In this document: positions 22,058 through 35,063 of the stretch, piece after piece
How positions within the stretch are numbered: position 1 is the stretch's first letter
How the letters are laid out: every line of letters starts with the position of its first letter
Assembly (NCBI GenBank): GCA_008921705.1
Contig: VFFE01006619.1
Span: forward strand, 439,448-503,447
From: Burhinus oedicnemus
Lineage: Eukaryota > Chordata > Aves > Charadriiformes > Burhinidae
Direction: 5' to 3'
Length of the DNA: 64,000 nucleotides
Position numbers and translations under genes: made by a program
The notes under the pieces: model-generated
Databases searched by the model: none
What the model saw: only the letters and a program-made list of their open reading frames with translations
Told to the model about the DNA's origin: nothing

Positions 22058-25000
22058 CCAATAAGGGACAGTTGGACATTTTTTCTTCCTGAAGGAGAAA
22101 TACAAGTTAGGCAAGATGGAAAACGCCTGGCTCAGAATTACAGGACAAGCCTGGGAAGAGTATGACTGGGCCAAAAGGACTTTGCCTCAAAGTCTCTAGG
22201 TAAATACCATGACAAATGTCCCACATCTAAGATATTAGACACTTAATGTTGACCATCGTGCCACCAGAAGCTAACAACAGAAAAATTGACGGTGCCAGGA
22301 GCAGGCCAGTGTAAGAAGGACTGTCTCGTTTCTCTACTGCACAAGCAGCACTGCAAGGGAATTGATCTGCTTCTGAACGCATGGGTACACAGAGAGGAGG
22401 CAGCCCAAAGCCCTGCTCCAAGCATCAAAATGAGTTGCTACTGTTTTCTTTTCCCATTCTCCAAACAGGTACTGAGTAAATGCAAAAGCACTTGGCAAAG
22501 CAGCCACAGCACATAACACACAGCACCCAAACTATTTTCTGAAAAATGAGATTCTTTGATGGTCATCTATTTTACTACAAAAAGCTTCATTGTCCTCTCC
22601 TGCCAGCAGCACACACAAGGCTTGTTGAAACAGGCTCCTAATATCATATGTCGAACCCTGTAATTCTTGGCAAGATGCAGCAGCTTTGCCTGTGCAAAGC
22701 ATGAGAGGCAGCCCCCCGTGCTGCCCACCGCGACACAGCCCATTAGGATGTGCGATTGGGATGCAGGATGGAACAGCACACTGCAACTGGCAGATTATAA
22801 TGACTTTTCACTGTCTGCTATAACAGGTGGTTCTGCAACGTGCGAGTTAAACTGTGTGTAATATGTCAGCAGAAGGAGAAGGGGAATTTAAGGAAACCCC
22901 TGCCCAAGTTGCTTGGCTATTACTGGATTTGAAGAGAGGATTCCTTGCTGGATTTTTCAAAGCACATAGCTAGACAGGCACAGGAGGTCCAGCAGGTCCA
23001 CCCCAAAGACATAAACACACAAACCTGTGGGCCAGGACCAGCTAAACCCTTGGCTGTGTACTTATGCTGCATTAGCTAAGTACAAGTAGATTTAATGAAG
23101 CATGTATAAAAAAGCTGCCAGGCTTAAATCGGGCTGATTTTTTAACAAGCATGCCACCATTAAAGGGCTTTGTGAGCACTTTTACCTAAGCAGTGTAACT
23201 ATGACATTAAAAAGTCCACATCAGCCTCTTTGAAAATCTAACCCCTAATGTTTGGCTAATCTCAATGCATTTGAAATGCTGTTATTTGATGTGGTGGTTG
23301 TTACCACTAGAAAAGCTCGCTTCAACCAGATAGAAAACAATTTCAAAAATAAATACATAGTGCCCAGCCAATGAAGAATCTGGCTGTCCTTGTGCCAGTT
23401 CAACTCGCTCTGTCACTCATTGGGCTTCATTGGTAAGAAACACTGGAGGATCCATAAATGCAGCTCAACAGTAGCTTCAGCTTTATGTATGACAGGGAGA
23501 ATAGCTGATGTTTGCCAGTCTGTCTGTTCATATATTCAAGGAATCAGCCTGTTTTCTAGAGAGGGCAAATCTGTATGCTACAGCTGTGAGAATTCATCAT
23601 AGTCAGTATTTCACACAGGATAGAACAAGATAGACAAGGCAGGAGTCCCTGCTTTCAAGGATGCAATATTACAACCTCCACTATGCTTCCAGACACTAGC
23701 AGAGTTTTTGTAGACAGCCTACTCCTACATCTTCAGAACACATCAATTCAGTTGCAAACCAAACTCACTATAGAAGTCCTCCTCTTTCTGTCTCTCTCCT
23801 CTCTCCACACTTCTCCAAATTGTCATCAATGCAGCCCTACATGGAAATGGATTGCTAACTCAGTTTAGGAACACAGAGCTGAAGAACCTTTTCTTTTTCA
23901 CCAAAACATGAATTATGAAGTCTTCTTACATGGGTTTGCGCTTGTTTCCAGACAATGGAGAAAAGCCATGAACCAGACTTCTGCACAAATGCAGAATGAC
24001 ATGGTATTTTACAGTAGCACAATCTAAAGAGGTGTCCTATCACCAACTTCACTCAGCAATACCAAAAAAACCCCAAACTTCACCAGCCTCCCCACACAAA
24101 TAACCCATAGCAAAGTAAAAGAGCAAATTGGTAAAGCCAAACTGGGCATTTACACTGATGGGAAAGAATGTGCGCAAATACCCAACTTTTGTTAGCAATT
24201 GTGACAGAATGTGACTTATAGTTTCATATCCTTGATGTATGTGAGAGAATCCTGTCAAACTGTTGTATTACTTCAATAGTGTCCAGAATGGGACCTTACA
24301 GATGGCATTGCAACTATTTTTTTCTTCTCCATTATATCTTTAACAAACATTATTTGGAAATATGTTAGCAAGACTGTCAGCTGCTCTATCAACATGCCAT
24401 CTTTGAAGTCCACATAGTCATCGCCATTTATGCTAGCTGAAAACCCAGCATTTGCATTGTTAAGGTTGGTAATTCTACGGATTAGTAAGATTTTCTCACA
24501 GATCTGAAGTACATACAAACTTTAGCCAAAATAATTCAGCTGTTCTTAACAGCATAGTAAAGAAAATACATGTGGATTTATTCTGTGACCCTCAGTCAGA
24601 ACTTTGAGATCTGTCTAGATATTTTTCTCCACTACGAGCTCTCCCAAAATGATCAAAAGTTAGATTTTTATTAGAAAAAGAATTGGGAATACTTCACTTA
24701 AACAGAGAAAAACTCAAAAAGACTACAGAAAACAGAATGGAAATGAGTTGTATACTCCGCTCTCCCATACACCATGTCAACACAGTAAAGAACTATATCA
24801 GCCTGACCGTGGATGCAGGTAACTCAATGACAGAGTGGAAGCAAACTCTGCCCAGTCCCACCGGGTCCCTGGGAAGATTTTCCCCTGATCCCAATGGCTC
24901 AGCTGGCAGATCTTCTTAGAATTATTAATCTCTCTATGAGAGATGCTGGGACTCTCCAACACCTTGCCTATGCCCTCCAGTCTCTTGAGCCTTCTCTTCA

Positions 25001-25879
25001 TGCAGGAAAGGAGTAATTTCCCCCTCTCTATCAGGAGCTCCACCTAACCCAATCTTTTTAAAGGAAAACATCACAATGTGACCAAAAAGGCCAAATACTG
25101 TCTACCGCACTGTCAACTTCTTAACAGCTAATGTTTCTTTTCCAAGCCCTAGAGATGCTAAACATCTGGAATTCAGTAGGCATGCCACAGGGAGAGATAT
25201 TCCCTATATTATCCTCATGAAAGTCTATCCAAGTCAGCCAGACTATGCGTTTTGAAGAACTATAAATGGAACACGTTCAACAAAAGCACTCTATTTTAGT
25301 CTTAAAAATACTGCATAATCTCATTTTCACCGGATGTGCTCCATCTTTTCCTACGCATAACCATGACATATGCAGCTGTACAAAACTACCACACATGTGC
25401 CAGCACTGAAGCTCATCTGAGAGAGCAGTGGAGAGGTCCATGCTAAATTAGACCCAAGAGAATAGGAAGAGAAAGGACAGTCTCATGACTAAGGCAATGA
25501 TGCTATCAGACTGAGAGAATGGCAGCGGTACTCAGTTTACAGAAACTACCCTTAAACAGTTAGAGTGCAATATTGGCACTGAAGAATCAGATGCTAGAGG
25601 TCTTAAACGGAGCACCCCAAGCTGGCAGAAGACTTTTGACCTTTATTTCTTTTGTTTCAGCTTCCCTGAGTTGCTGTCACTGCTTCATCTCACAGGCTTG
25701 TTGTAAAGATAAAGTCATCATTAGTGCTTGTGAAGCTCTCAGACACTGCAGTGGTGACTGCTGTTAAAAAGCCCATAAGGAGATTTAGATTGCCTTTTCA
25801 GAGCAGAGTTTGAATAGCGTGCCATAAATAAAGCATGGGACCACACACTGAACAATGGGGAAAACATAATACTGAATAG

Positions 25880-25926
25880 CTGCTCATTTAGTGAGTGCTA
25901 TTCACCCTGCTCACTGAATGAGGCAG
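25880..25926. repeat. inverted repeat, 13-16 bp stem with 14-base loop
   Basis: CTCATTTAGTGAG (25,883-25,895) pairs with CTCACTGAATGAG (25,910-25,922) with one mismatch, a wobble pair in RNA. The flanking CTG and GCAG extend the stem with one bulge. The stem is shorter than a usual microRNA precursor. Confidence 0.75.
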
Positions 25927-27024
25927 AAGGAAAAAAAATAGTATATGATCATGTAATTAAAGACTGTATCATAATGCAGACACACAAGGGGCCTGAATCA
26001 GGGTTGCACTGACAACCTTATGTTTGATTGCTTAATTTTGCAACCTTAATGATGTTTCTTTAATGTAGTTTAACATTACTTTTGAATTCTTTCTATAAAA
26101 ACTGTATTTGTCAGCAAATGCAAGTAATCCAATGCATTATGTATATTTGGTTCCCTCCAGGTCTTTCAGTATTCTAAGAATGGTTGCCAAATAACATATT
26201 TAACAAGATTCTCAGAGAATTTTTCTGCAAAGTATTTTCCCTTTTAAATACTTTCCTTGAATTGGTTGAAATATCTCCAATACAAAGCTATGGAGTGAAA
26301 CAGCACTTTCATCATAATTATGCAATGCAATTTTAGTCAAAATTCAACTCAGAAGCCTTTGCTTTGCCTCTCTACAAAACCAAGACAATTCCCTCTCTAT
26401 CCTAAGAGGACTAACTTGATAAAATGAGATTGAGAATTACTGACAGTCTTTTAACAGGACAGTGAAGCCATTGCTGTCTGAGGAAATAGAGAGCTGGTAC
26501 GAAGCCATGTCTCAAACACGAATAACAGAAAATACTTTCAACTTGTAATGTGACTTGCTGGAACATTTCCTATACCAGCATTCCTGTACTTTCCTGTGGG
26601 CTAAAACCTGGGAAGCAATGGTACCCAGTATGGCAGCGATGTTCCAGCTCCGTGCTGCATTTGCACCATTTCAAATGGGTTTGAATGTTACTGTCCTGCA
26701 CATCCAGCCATGGGAACCCAAACTCCTACATAATAATATTAAGACTTCAGCTTTGTTTTTGAAATCCCATTCTAAAAATGCATTGGATTTAATTAATTTG
26801 GAAGTTAAATCACTTCCAGCTAGCCAAATTCACTGCATTCTGTTCTAGAAATGCCAGAAATTACTACATTCAGTCAACAGCTTTAGCTCATGGTTTCACT
26901 GAAGAAAAGATTGTGAGTCCAAAACGAGAGAAAGATGGCAGGCCTCAGATATAGGTAGCTCCAGACAAAAGCAATTATTCATCCTACCATGGACTACACA
27001 GGAGTCCAAGGAGCATGATTTGCC

Positions 27025-27043
27025 TTTTTTTTTTTTTTTTTTT
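27025..27043 (+). repeat. 19-base T homopolymer
   Basis: Nineteen T residues, a simple repeat. No retrocopy is recognised on the minus strand beside it. Confidence 0.95.
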
Positions 27044-29272
27044 GTGAGAAATAGACAGGATAGTAAGGAAAAGCCTTGCTTTACAGGAATAGGTCACAGT
27101 GGAGTCATTAGGACATCCTTCCAAATCACGTTGTTTGGCTGCAAAAGTGTTTTGGTTTACATCTTTTAACAAAAAACCACCACTCTAGACAAAAAAACCC
27201 CCACACACCCTGGATGAATGCTAGTCAGTAGATATTTTATCAGAGGCCACTCAATAAGTGACATAAATAAAACAGTTACTGACAGCAGAAACAGACACAC
27301 ATATGTACAGTCCAACCTCTTTTAAAAATCCATCTGCCTTGCCTTGTGGATTCTATTGAATATCAATAACTTTTTTAGTTTTCTCATTATGTAGCACATT
27401 GTCCAAACAATATGCAAACAGTCAGTATCTGATAGTCCCCAAAGACTGGGTGATACCTAGGTGTCAAGTACATTCAGAGCAGGTTTTCCACGACAGAGTT
27501 GGAAAATACTAACAAATTCTTGCAACACACAGTTGTAAGTACCTTGTGTAGGTAGTAATCTGCACGTGTAAAGCAGAAGCCATTTGAGCTCCAAACACAG
27601 ACCAGGTCCTTGCTGTCCTAGATACTGTATAGACTGAGCACGTGGTTTCTAGCCAAGACAGATTTCAGTCCTTGGGAAACATCTTTGCTCAGGGTTATCC
27701 TATCAAGAACCATCATGTATTGGCTCCATGCAGTACCACGTTAAAAGGTCATACAGATTCCAGTCCTCCCAAACCTTCTCACTCGGGAGATTTCATAGTA
27801 CCAGGCAAATGTATCATAAGCCTAAGTAAAGCACATCAACTAAAGAAATCACAAAAGCAATGGGCATCACCTGCTTATTGCCATGGATCTCTACGGTGTC
27901 ACAGGTATCATGCGTTGCACGTGACACATGGCTTCTCACCAGCTCAGATCTCCCTCTGCAGTCACTCCCGCAGACTTACCCACAAACGATCAGCAGATAC
28001 GGTCTCAGTACAGCTCCTCCAAGCCAGAAGCCTCTACACAGGGGCTTGATGGAAGAGAGAAGCAATTCCAAAGCAGACTAAAGAGAGTATTTCATGCATG
28101 AGGGACAATTCAAAAGAAGCAAGGGAAAGCCAGTATCTTCAGAACACGTGGGTGCTGATAAATGAGATGGGATAAAAGTCATATCTTGTCAGGTGATAGA
28201 TAGCTAAGCAGCTTACAGCTGATGTGATGAGTAAGGAGAGAGCTAAAGAAAGTAAGGTGCAGGAGAGCTAAGTTACTTATGACCAGGGCTGGATGCAGAA
28301 CTTTATCCAAAATGCGAAGACATTACCATTGCACAGGTGTAGCAGCATCACAACATACAGGAACATTGGCTAGTGCTAACGCTATGAAGAATTAATCAAA
28401 TGCACATCATTAGATGCTGCACAGTGAAGGATGCTAAAGTATCTGAGCATCTCCTTTTAAGTATTAGCAGCTTGCAGGATAGGCTCCAGATCAGGGGAGA
28501 AGTGAGATTACCTGTATCTTGGTAATGAGCTACCTGGAGTAACAAATGCCCTCCCTCCTCACCCTGGCATATGAGCTACTTTCTCTGTCCTGACTGGCTT
28601 CGAGACAACCATGCTGTAAAGCAGCAGTGGAGATGGTGCAAGTGCTTTCTAACGTACAGCTCCAATGTTGTCGGTGCTGTGGGCAAGCTGGTGTTTTGAG
28701 GGAACCTCTGCATGCCAGTGCAGAACAGGCACTTGAATTACTGCTTTTCTTTATTTGTGGCTTGCCTTTTCTGTTGTCATGCAAACCTGAATGATCTTCC
28801 AAGAAACTGTTGCTTACAATTACTGCTTCCAGAATGACTACATTTAATGCTTTCCTGACACACTGTTAGGGAGATACATATTATTAGTTTTTTCAAATCA
28901 ATGCTTAAATGAATAATTTGCATGCACCAGTGAGCTTTACTTGAAATCTAGCAACATGTCTAAAAATAATTGTTGTGCCAATGGGTAAATTCTGGCAAAT
29001 CACTGAATCAAAAGGAGTGGGACAGAGGCGATTGGAAGATAGAAATGATTAAGCTGGGTTTTTTTTTTCCTTTTTCTTTTCATCATGAAAAAAACCATTT
29101 TGCCTAACAGATGAAAATTTGAAGTGTTCTGTAGGAGACACCTTTTGTTTTACTCAATAATGAGCTGATTCCAACACCCAAACCAACACACCACAAGAAT
29201 AAATGCATGGCTTGTATGCATTTTTGGTTTACTTCTAGCTTTTTCTTTTTTTCTTTTTTTTTTTTCCCTCAG

Positions 29273-29335
29273 AGAGCCTGAAATGTAAAAGAGAGCATGT
29301 CTTGAAGTTCCCCAAGGGAATTTGCACAACAGATG
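29273..29335 (+). other. candidate internal exon, 63 nt, phase 1-1
   Basis: A long pyrimidine tract (29,231-29,270) ending CCCTCAG is followed by 63 bases and a donor GATG-GTAAGA. Only one frame is open: two bases complete a codon, then SLKCKREHVLKFPKGICTTD, then one base. A length of three times 21 means it could be skipped without a frame change. I do not recognise the peptide. A MIR-like SINE begins about 35 bases after the donor. Pseudo-exons of this quality do occur by chance. Confidence 0.25.
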
Positions 29336-29370
29336 GTAAGATATTGAAGTTTCAGAGGTTTGATTAGAAG

Positions 29371-29604
29371 AGTCGGTGATATCTAGTGGGTTGAGTGCAG
29401 GCTTGAGAGCCAGGAGCTTTCAAATTTTAATCCCCACTTTACCACTTGCTCAGTGCCTAGCCTGTGGCAAGTCATGTGGTATTCTCATTCTGCATTACTG
29501 TAAAATGCAAACATGGGTTGTTCTCACAGGATTGCTTACAAGGATTAGTTTAAGGTTTTACTTTGCTTAGAAGATCTTAAATGCTATCCAAGTGCTAAGA
29601 ATTG
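29371..29604 (+). mobile_element. MIR-like SINE (CORE-SINE), old
   Basis: The order of blocks follows a full-length MIR-type SINE: a tRNA-derived head (AGTCGGTGATATCTAGTGGGTTGAGTGCAGGCTTGAGAGCCAGGAG); a B-box-like TTTTAATCCCC followed by CTTTACCACTTGCTC; GGCAAGTCA; CTGTAAAATG; GGTTGTTCTCACAGGATTGCTTACAAGGATTAG; and a tail AGAAGATCTTAAATGCTATCCAAGTGCTAAG like the LINE-related 3' end of MIR3 or amniote MIRs. The copy is heavily diverged. Subfamily cannot be decided by eye. Confidence 0.78.
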
Positions 29605-31149
29605 CTTTACCATACTGTGTGAGATGCTATTGTTATGCCAAATCAAAATCTGCATTGTTATACAACCCAAAACAGTACTTCTGAAAAAGTATGGTTCTAA
29701 CACCTTCACTCTAAGCAGATCATCCAGAAAATAACTGGTAAATGACTTGAACAAAACATACTGAGACAAATTCAGTGTGAAATTTTTCATGTGGTACTTC
29801 TACAAATGTGCTGTTTTAAGGATTAAGTTTATAAACAGAATTCTGAACAATACAGTAAATAACAAAAAAAACACTGTAAAACTTAAAGCAAAGATATCAT
29901 TGGAAAGAAGTATATCTTCACAGGAAGGACTTTGTTCTATTAAGAGCTCATAAAGTGCCTTAAAAACATGTCTCCAGTCCTGATGTGGGCCTGAAATACT
30001 TAATGCTTGCATTTGCTTTTGCAGTATCTTTTCTCATACTTTTTCCCCTTCCGAATTCAGAAGTTTAATCCAGATTTAATTATTTTTAAGTCAAAAGTTA
30101 AATAGCTTAATGAAAACCAGGAAAAGTGATAATTTGGTATAATTTTAATGAAGGCTATACCTAAAAAGCTTTTATACAATTGGTTCAGCATCTTTCTGTT
30201 CCACCATCAGATGTGAAAACCTCTTAATCCAGCACAACTGAGGATTCTTTCAACATCATGCCAAGACGTAAATTACTTCCATTAAGTGTCATAGCTTCTG
30301 GAGAAGTCTCAGATAGTAATCCTTTGCATAGGCCTGATTCTGCCTACTAGAAGAAATTCTTAAGCTTTTTTCTCATGTATCTTAGAACCTACAGATCAAT
30401 TATCAGCTAAAGATAATTCACCTCGACATTGTCAGTTCTGTTTGTATTTGATCTCCAGAACCCATTTTATGTGTTTGAACTAGGAGACATTTGCTATTGG
30501 CCAGTGCCAGCACTACAGCAGAGGGAACCACACATATCACCAAAGGCCTGGATCTTCACTTACCAGACTCCTCAGCTTGTCCTAATTGGTTTTATGCTAA
30601 TCCAAAGCACTTGATGCACATCCCCTACGTTCAGTTTGCAGAGGTAGTCTGAATAACCCACAGGTAAAGCATGAAAGAACAAGCAGAACATGAAGCCCAG
30701 CAATAGCCGAGGACACTGCTGAACCACAGCCCTCTTGCTGGACTGGTCAATATATCAACTCAGTAACAAGCATTAAACACTGAGGAAAATATTATCAAAA
30801 TAAGTTGCATTGAGTCCAGCAGTCAACTCTACATCTTGAAGTCATTAGATACAACTAGTCAAACCCTAGAAATTGTGTTCACAAAAAAACCTCCCCAAAA
30901 ATTCATACACAAATCACAATACTTTAACGTTGGTTACTGGAATGAAAGGGGGGCGAGGGGCAGGGGAAGAAAAAAACCCAAAACCAAACCACTCCACAAA
31001 ATAAAAAAGTTCAGACACTTTTCACAGGATGAAATATTCCTCCCACATCCATTCAGTAGCAGTTTGTTGCAGGTCTGTTATATTCCTTGGCTCACTATCT
31101 GCTATGTCATTGCTGACACAAACCTACGCATTCCTCCAACACACCATGG
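29605..31149. other. unique AT-rich DNA with a G-rich tract
   Basis: No gene is recognised. A G-rich stretch with three G tracts (about 30,948-30,966) is followed by A/C-rich low complexity. Confidence 0.5.
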
Positions 31150-31241
31150 AGGGACGTGGTTTAGTGGTGGTTTTGGCAGTGTTAGGTTTATGTTTGGACT
31201 CGATGATCTTAAAGGTCTCTTCCAACCTAGATGATTCTATG
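31150..31241 (+). mobile_element. CR1 LINE 3'-end fragment
   Basis: A 92-bp insertion containing GGGACGTGGTTTAGTGGTGG, TTTGGACTCGATGATCTTAAAGGTCTCTTCCAACCTAGATGATTCTATGG, i.e. the extreme 3' UTR of CR1. It is severely 5'-truncated and non-coding. Confidence 0.9.
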
Positions 31242-34200
31242 GCAATAAAGCCAGAGAGAAATAATTACAACCATCCACAATGTTCATCTGTCCATACTAT
31301 CTAGGCCTAGGGGTAGAAAGGATATAAAGCACATGAAGTAAAACTTATATAAGGCAAGGCAGAAGCCAAAAATTCAGCTTTATGTTAGCAAAGAGTATTT
31401 ATTTACTCCTGCTTTAATAAAAACGAAACTAAAATGTCTGTTTCAGTGTGTTTACTGGAGAAAGTAAACAGATGGAGAGACACTAATCAGCTCAGGGGCA
31501 GCAATCTTTTCATTTACACATCCAGAGATGCATGGAATTCAAAGAATTTCCAGGTTTAGAGTGGAATACGATACTTCACGTTTCAAGAGTGTATAAACAT
31601 TAAATCAGCCAAATCCCTAAAGCTGAGTGGCTATGGTTGTGGTCCTTAATCAACAAGAGTGTTCATGCGGTGCTGTACCCAAACCAACAAACAAGGTTAT
31701 GAAAGAGGTATAAGCAATTGTCAGAGTTGTCAAAAACATGAGTAAGAGACACTAAAACCCTCCCATACCCCCTACAGGCTTGAAAACATTTTTGTATCTT
31801 TTTAGCCCTGACATCAGGGTGAGTCATTATTTGGAATCAAAAGAGATTAGGGGGGTTTAGATGTATTGTAGACACCTACTGAAAGAGCTTCATGCAACAC
31901 TTTGTGAATACGGCTTCTTGTTGCCTGCCCTTAGAAACCCAGACATATTACATTCCACTTAAAATTTGCTCACTGTCTCTTTAGTTACTTACGTTGTTTC
32001 AAAATCTTTTTTACTTTGGGGAATGACAATAAAAAATGAAGCAACCTGAAAAATCAACTCCCAATGCTGTATTTGTCGGACATATGAAAAAGCGCAGCCT
32101 TCCCCCAAAACAAGAACTGAATTTAGATGCTGCTTTGACCTTATATCTCTTATGTACAATTGCATGTAAACTATGCTATTATTTCCAAGTACCTTATCAT
32201 TTGTTCTAGGCTATATCTGTGTCCACAGAGATGAGTTGCATTTTGATTTTAAATTTTGGAGCAAAAGGTCAACCTGCATCAGCAAGAGAGAGAATTACAA
32301 GAGGACTCAGACTGAATGGGATCCAGTTTGTTTAGAAAGTAAATACATAGCCGTACAAGAACTGCCTTTTCATTTCATTTCTGTAAAGGAATAGCATGAA
32401 GTGCAAGTCTGTTTTCCTATAATGAAATCATTTTGCTGATGCATTTTCTAATGCTTAGAATAATTCCTCATACTTTTTTATTCCATCTTTCAGATTAATT
32501 CAGGGAAATCAAGGGCGCCTCTCTCAACGGTTGTGTGTAGTCATGTGGTTAAGATTTGTTTCACGTTAGCCTCCGGTTTAGTTAGGACCTACATCACCTT
32601 CACTCAAAAAGAACAATGTTGCATTTGCTCGCAATCTTAAGAAAAGAATTCAAATAACTACAGTTACTTACATAAAGTTCCTCTAGTGGAGGAAAATTCC
32701 TTCCCTCATGAGTTTCAGGATCCCACTAGCTATTTCACATATTCTCAACTGTGGTGTCAGTGAGGCTGTTTCACTAATTCCACAGAAAGAAATTGTAGGC
32801 TTAGATGGAAACTGGCAACGTTCGTAACAGGGCTCAGAGTTGAAAAATTACAAGTGTTCCGGCTACCCTTTTACACTGCAGAAAAACAGAAGTAAAGCCT
32901 TTCATGAGGGCTGCCCTAGACAGTGAAACCATTGCAAGGGATTTCATTACTTCTACAGTACTGCCCAGCGACATTCGCGGTTTTGGTCACCCAGGAGAGC
33001 TAATCTATAGCGATAACTTGCAATTCCCCCACCTTTTCTAGCAGCCTATCCATTCATGCTTTCTTCAGTTATCTGAGTGCAGAAACGAATGAGGACATGA
33101 ATTAATTCTATTCATGCACATACTGAATGCAAAATGATTAATTTTTTTGGATTATAGGAAAGCATTTTGTCTTTCCTACTGACAGCAATAAAAGGCTTAC
33201 AACCAGATCTCCTCAGGTATGTGATTACCTTTAAGAATGCCATTCATTTTTCTACAGATAACCATTCATATATGTTTGAAAGACACTTTGGTGATAAAAA
33301 TGTTTCTACCAAGAAGTTTCCTGGTAGAAAGTCAATGAAAAACAGAAACCATATATACAGTCACAAGTGCAAGGATTTACGCCAGCCAATACTTGGGAAA
33401 GATAGCTCAGTGTGCTTCATTCTCAGAGCTGCTCTTGATTCACTCAAGAAAATCTTGGGCATTAGTTCAGTATTGTCTGTTTTAAGGCAAGTAAGACTGC
33501 TGCACTACCGAGCAATCCCTCAAAAACAAAGTTTACTGACTTCCATGATCACTCACTGGACTAAGTTTTTCTCAGGAATTACCAAGAATCATTAAAATCT
33601 CTCTTAAGGAAGGGCTCTGTTAGACAGAGTCCTTTGGGGTAAGTTACTATGGGCTTACCATTTTCCACAAACATCACCTTAACTGATGGAGCAGTGAAAT
33701 CCCTCTCTCCTGTTTACCCAGCTCTTATTCTTGTCTGGCTCAACGCCCTGATGCAAGGCTTGGAGAAGTATGCTACAATTACTGAGGAGTGGATTATTTT
33801 TAACAGTTCCGTCCCTTTCATTTCCAAGGATACATTGCTTCCTATTACTTGACAGACATTTCCTAGTACAATTTATGAGAGTAATTGGGGGTAAAAAGGA
33901 GTCTTGCTTTTCTAACCAAAATAATAACAGTAATCTAGGACACTTCTGGACAGTCTGATGTAATGGGAGGGTGGAGCATGCAATTCCATGGCAGTGGAAA
34001 TGAAGGAATCAGTTCTTATCTGATATAAATTCTTCAGCTGCATCTTAGACAAGCCTGAAAATGTCATATAAAAGCTAATGCAGATGATCTCAAAGCCAGA
34101 AAGATCCATGAGAGTCCTATAAACTTACACTGAATCGATAAGATCTGCAGGCTTTTCTCTCATTCAGCTTGAAAACTGGATGCAACATTAGACTCCAAGC

Positions 34201-35015
34201 ATTGCACATTGGTAACCTACAGGGCAGTCAGCAATACTTTGCTTGGGTTCTAATTACAAGGAATTAGTTCTGGGACAGTTTACTGTGTTTCCTTATACTG
34301 CAAAATCCAACAGAAATTTGCATGAAAGTGTAGGCGTTAATTTGCTAATGCACTCTGTCTCTGCCTCAACTTGATGTCCCCTTGCTGGTTGGATCATACT
34401 CCTAGCTGCAACCTCTGTTACTACTGCAAGAAGCACGCTTAAAGTAACTCATGTTACTTCATGAAGTTAAAGAAATAACTCATGTGAGGGAAATGTCTGT
34501 GTTCTATAGCTCTCGATCTCCTGTTTTTGAGCTCATTTGTTGCCCAGCTCCACACATATCTTTTCATACCCTTTGAAGACTTTTTTTAAAACCTGGATTC
34601 TAAAAGATCAAAATTTGGTATAATAGCCTCCACTATGAGAACATGACATTGCACCTAGGTTTTGAACCCAGTGTGCACAGCCTTGATACCAGGAGAATTT
34701 AATCAGCTTCACTGCCAAGCACAGGTTTCAGAAATCAAACTGATTGAGCCTCTAAGGGGCTGACTTAAAAGCAAAGTATGCAGGCCTTTTTATTTTAGTA
34801 TGGCCGCAGGACCATAGGCAGTAATTGCAGCAACACAATATCAATATCAAAGGTTTCCAGACACTCTTACAAACTGAATTAATGGTCACTGAGAAAGGTG
34901 TCAAGTTAAATTTAACTTTGAAAGATACGTTTCAGAGGAGCTCAAAAAGTAGCTGGATATACTGCACAAAGAGACATTTCTAATTATTCTACACATATGC
35001 AGAAAAAGTATTCAA

Positions 35016-35020
<5 letters not shown>
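31242..35020. other. unique AT-rich DNA, nothing recognised apart from a candidate exon
   Basis: No gene is recognised. A 142-codon plus ORF (33,167-33,595) has no family features. Confidence 0.5.
33186..33216 (+). other. candidate 31-nt microexon
   Basis: The acceptor TTTTGTCTTTCCTACTGACAG and donor CTCAG-GTATGTGA bracket 31 bases that are open in two of three frames. In the frame continued from 29,273-29,335 it reads IKGLQPDLL. This is a candidate only. Confidence 0.15.

Positions 35021-35061
<41 letters not shown>
35021..35061 (+). repeat. (AG)20 microsatellite
   Basis: Twenty perfect AG units between TTCAAAAAAC and ATACAGTCC, a homopurine tract. Confidence 0.98.

Positions 35062-35063
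<2 letters not shown>

Larger units (their letters stand above)
22058..29272. other. unique DNA, no recognised gene
   Basis: I see no gene. The region holds a strong hairpin (25,880-25,926) and T runs (27,025-27,043 and about 29,241-29,267). Short ORFs, including a 135-codon one at 27,642-28,049, lack any recognisable feature. Confidence 0.5.

Noticed and set aside
33167..33595. 142-codon plus ORF as a gene
   Set aside because: No domain or membrane topology, and its composition is ordinary. Only the 31-nt splice-bounded part is kept, as a weak candidate.
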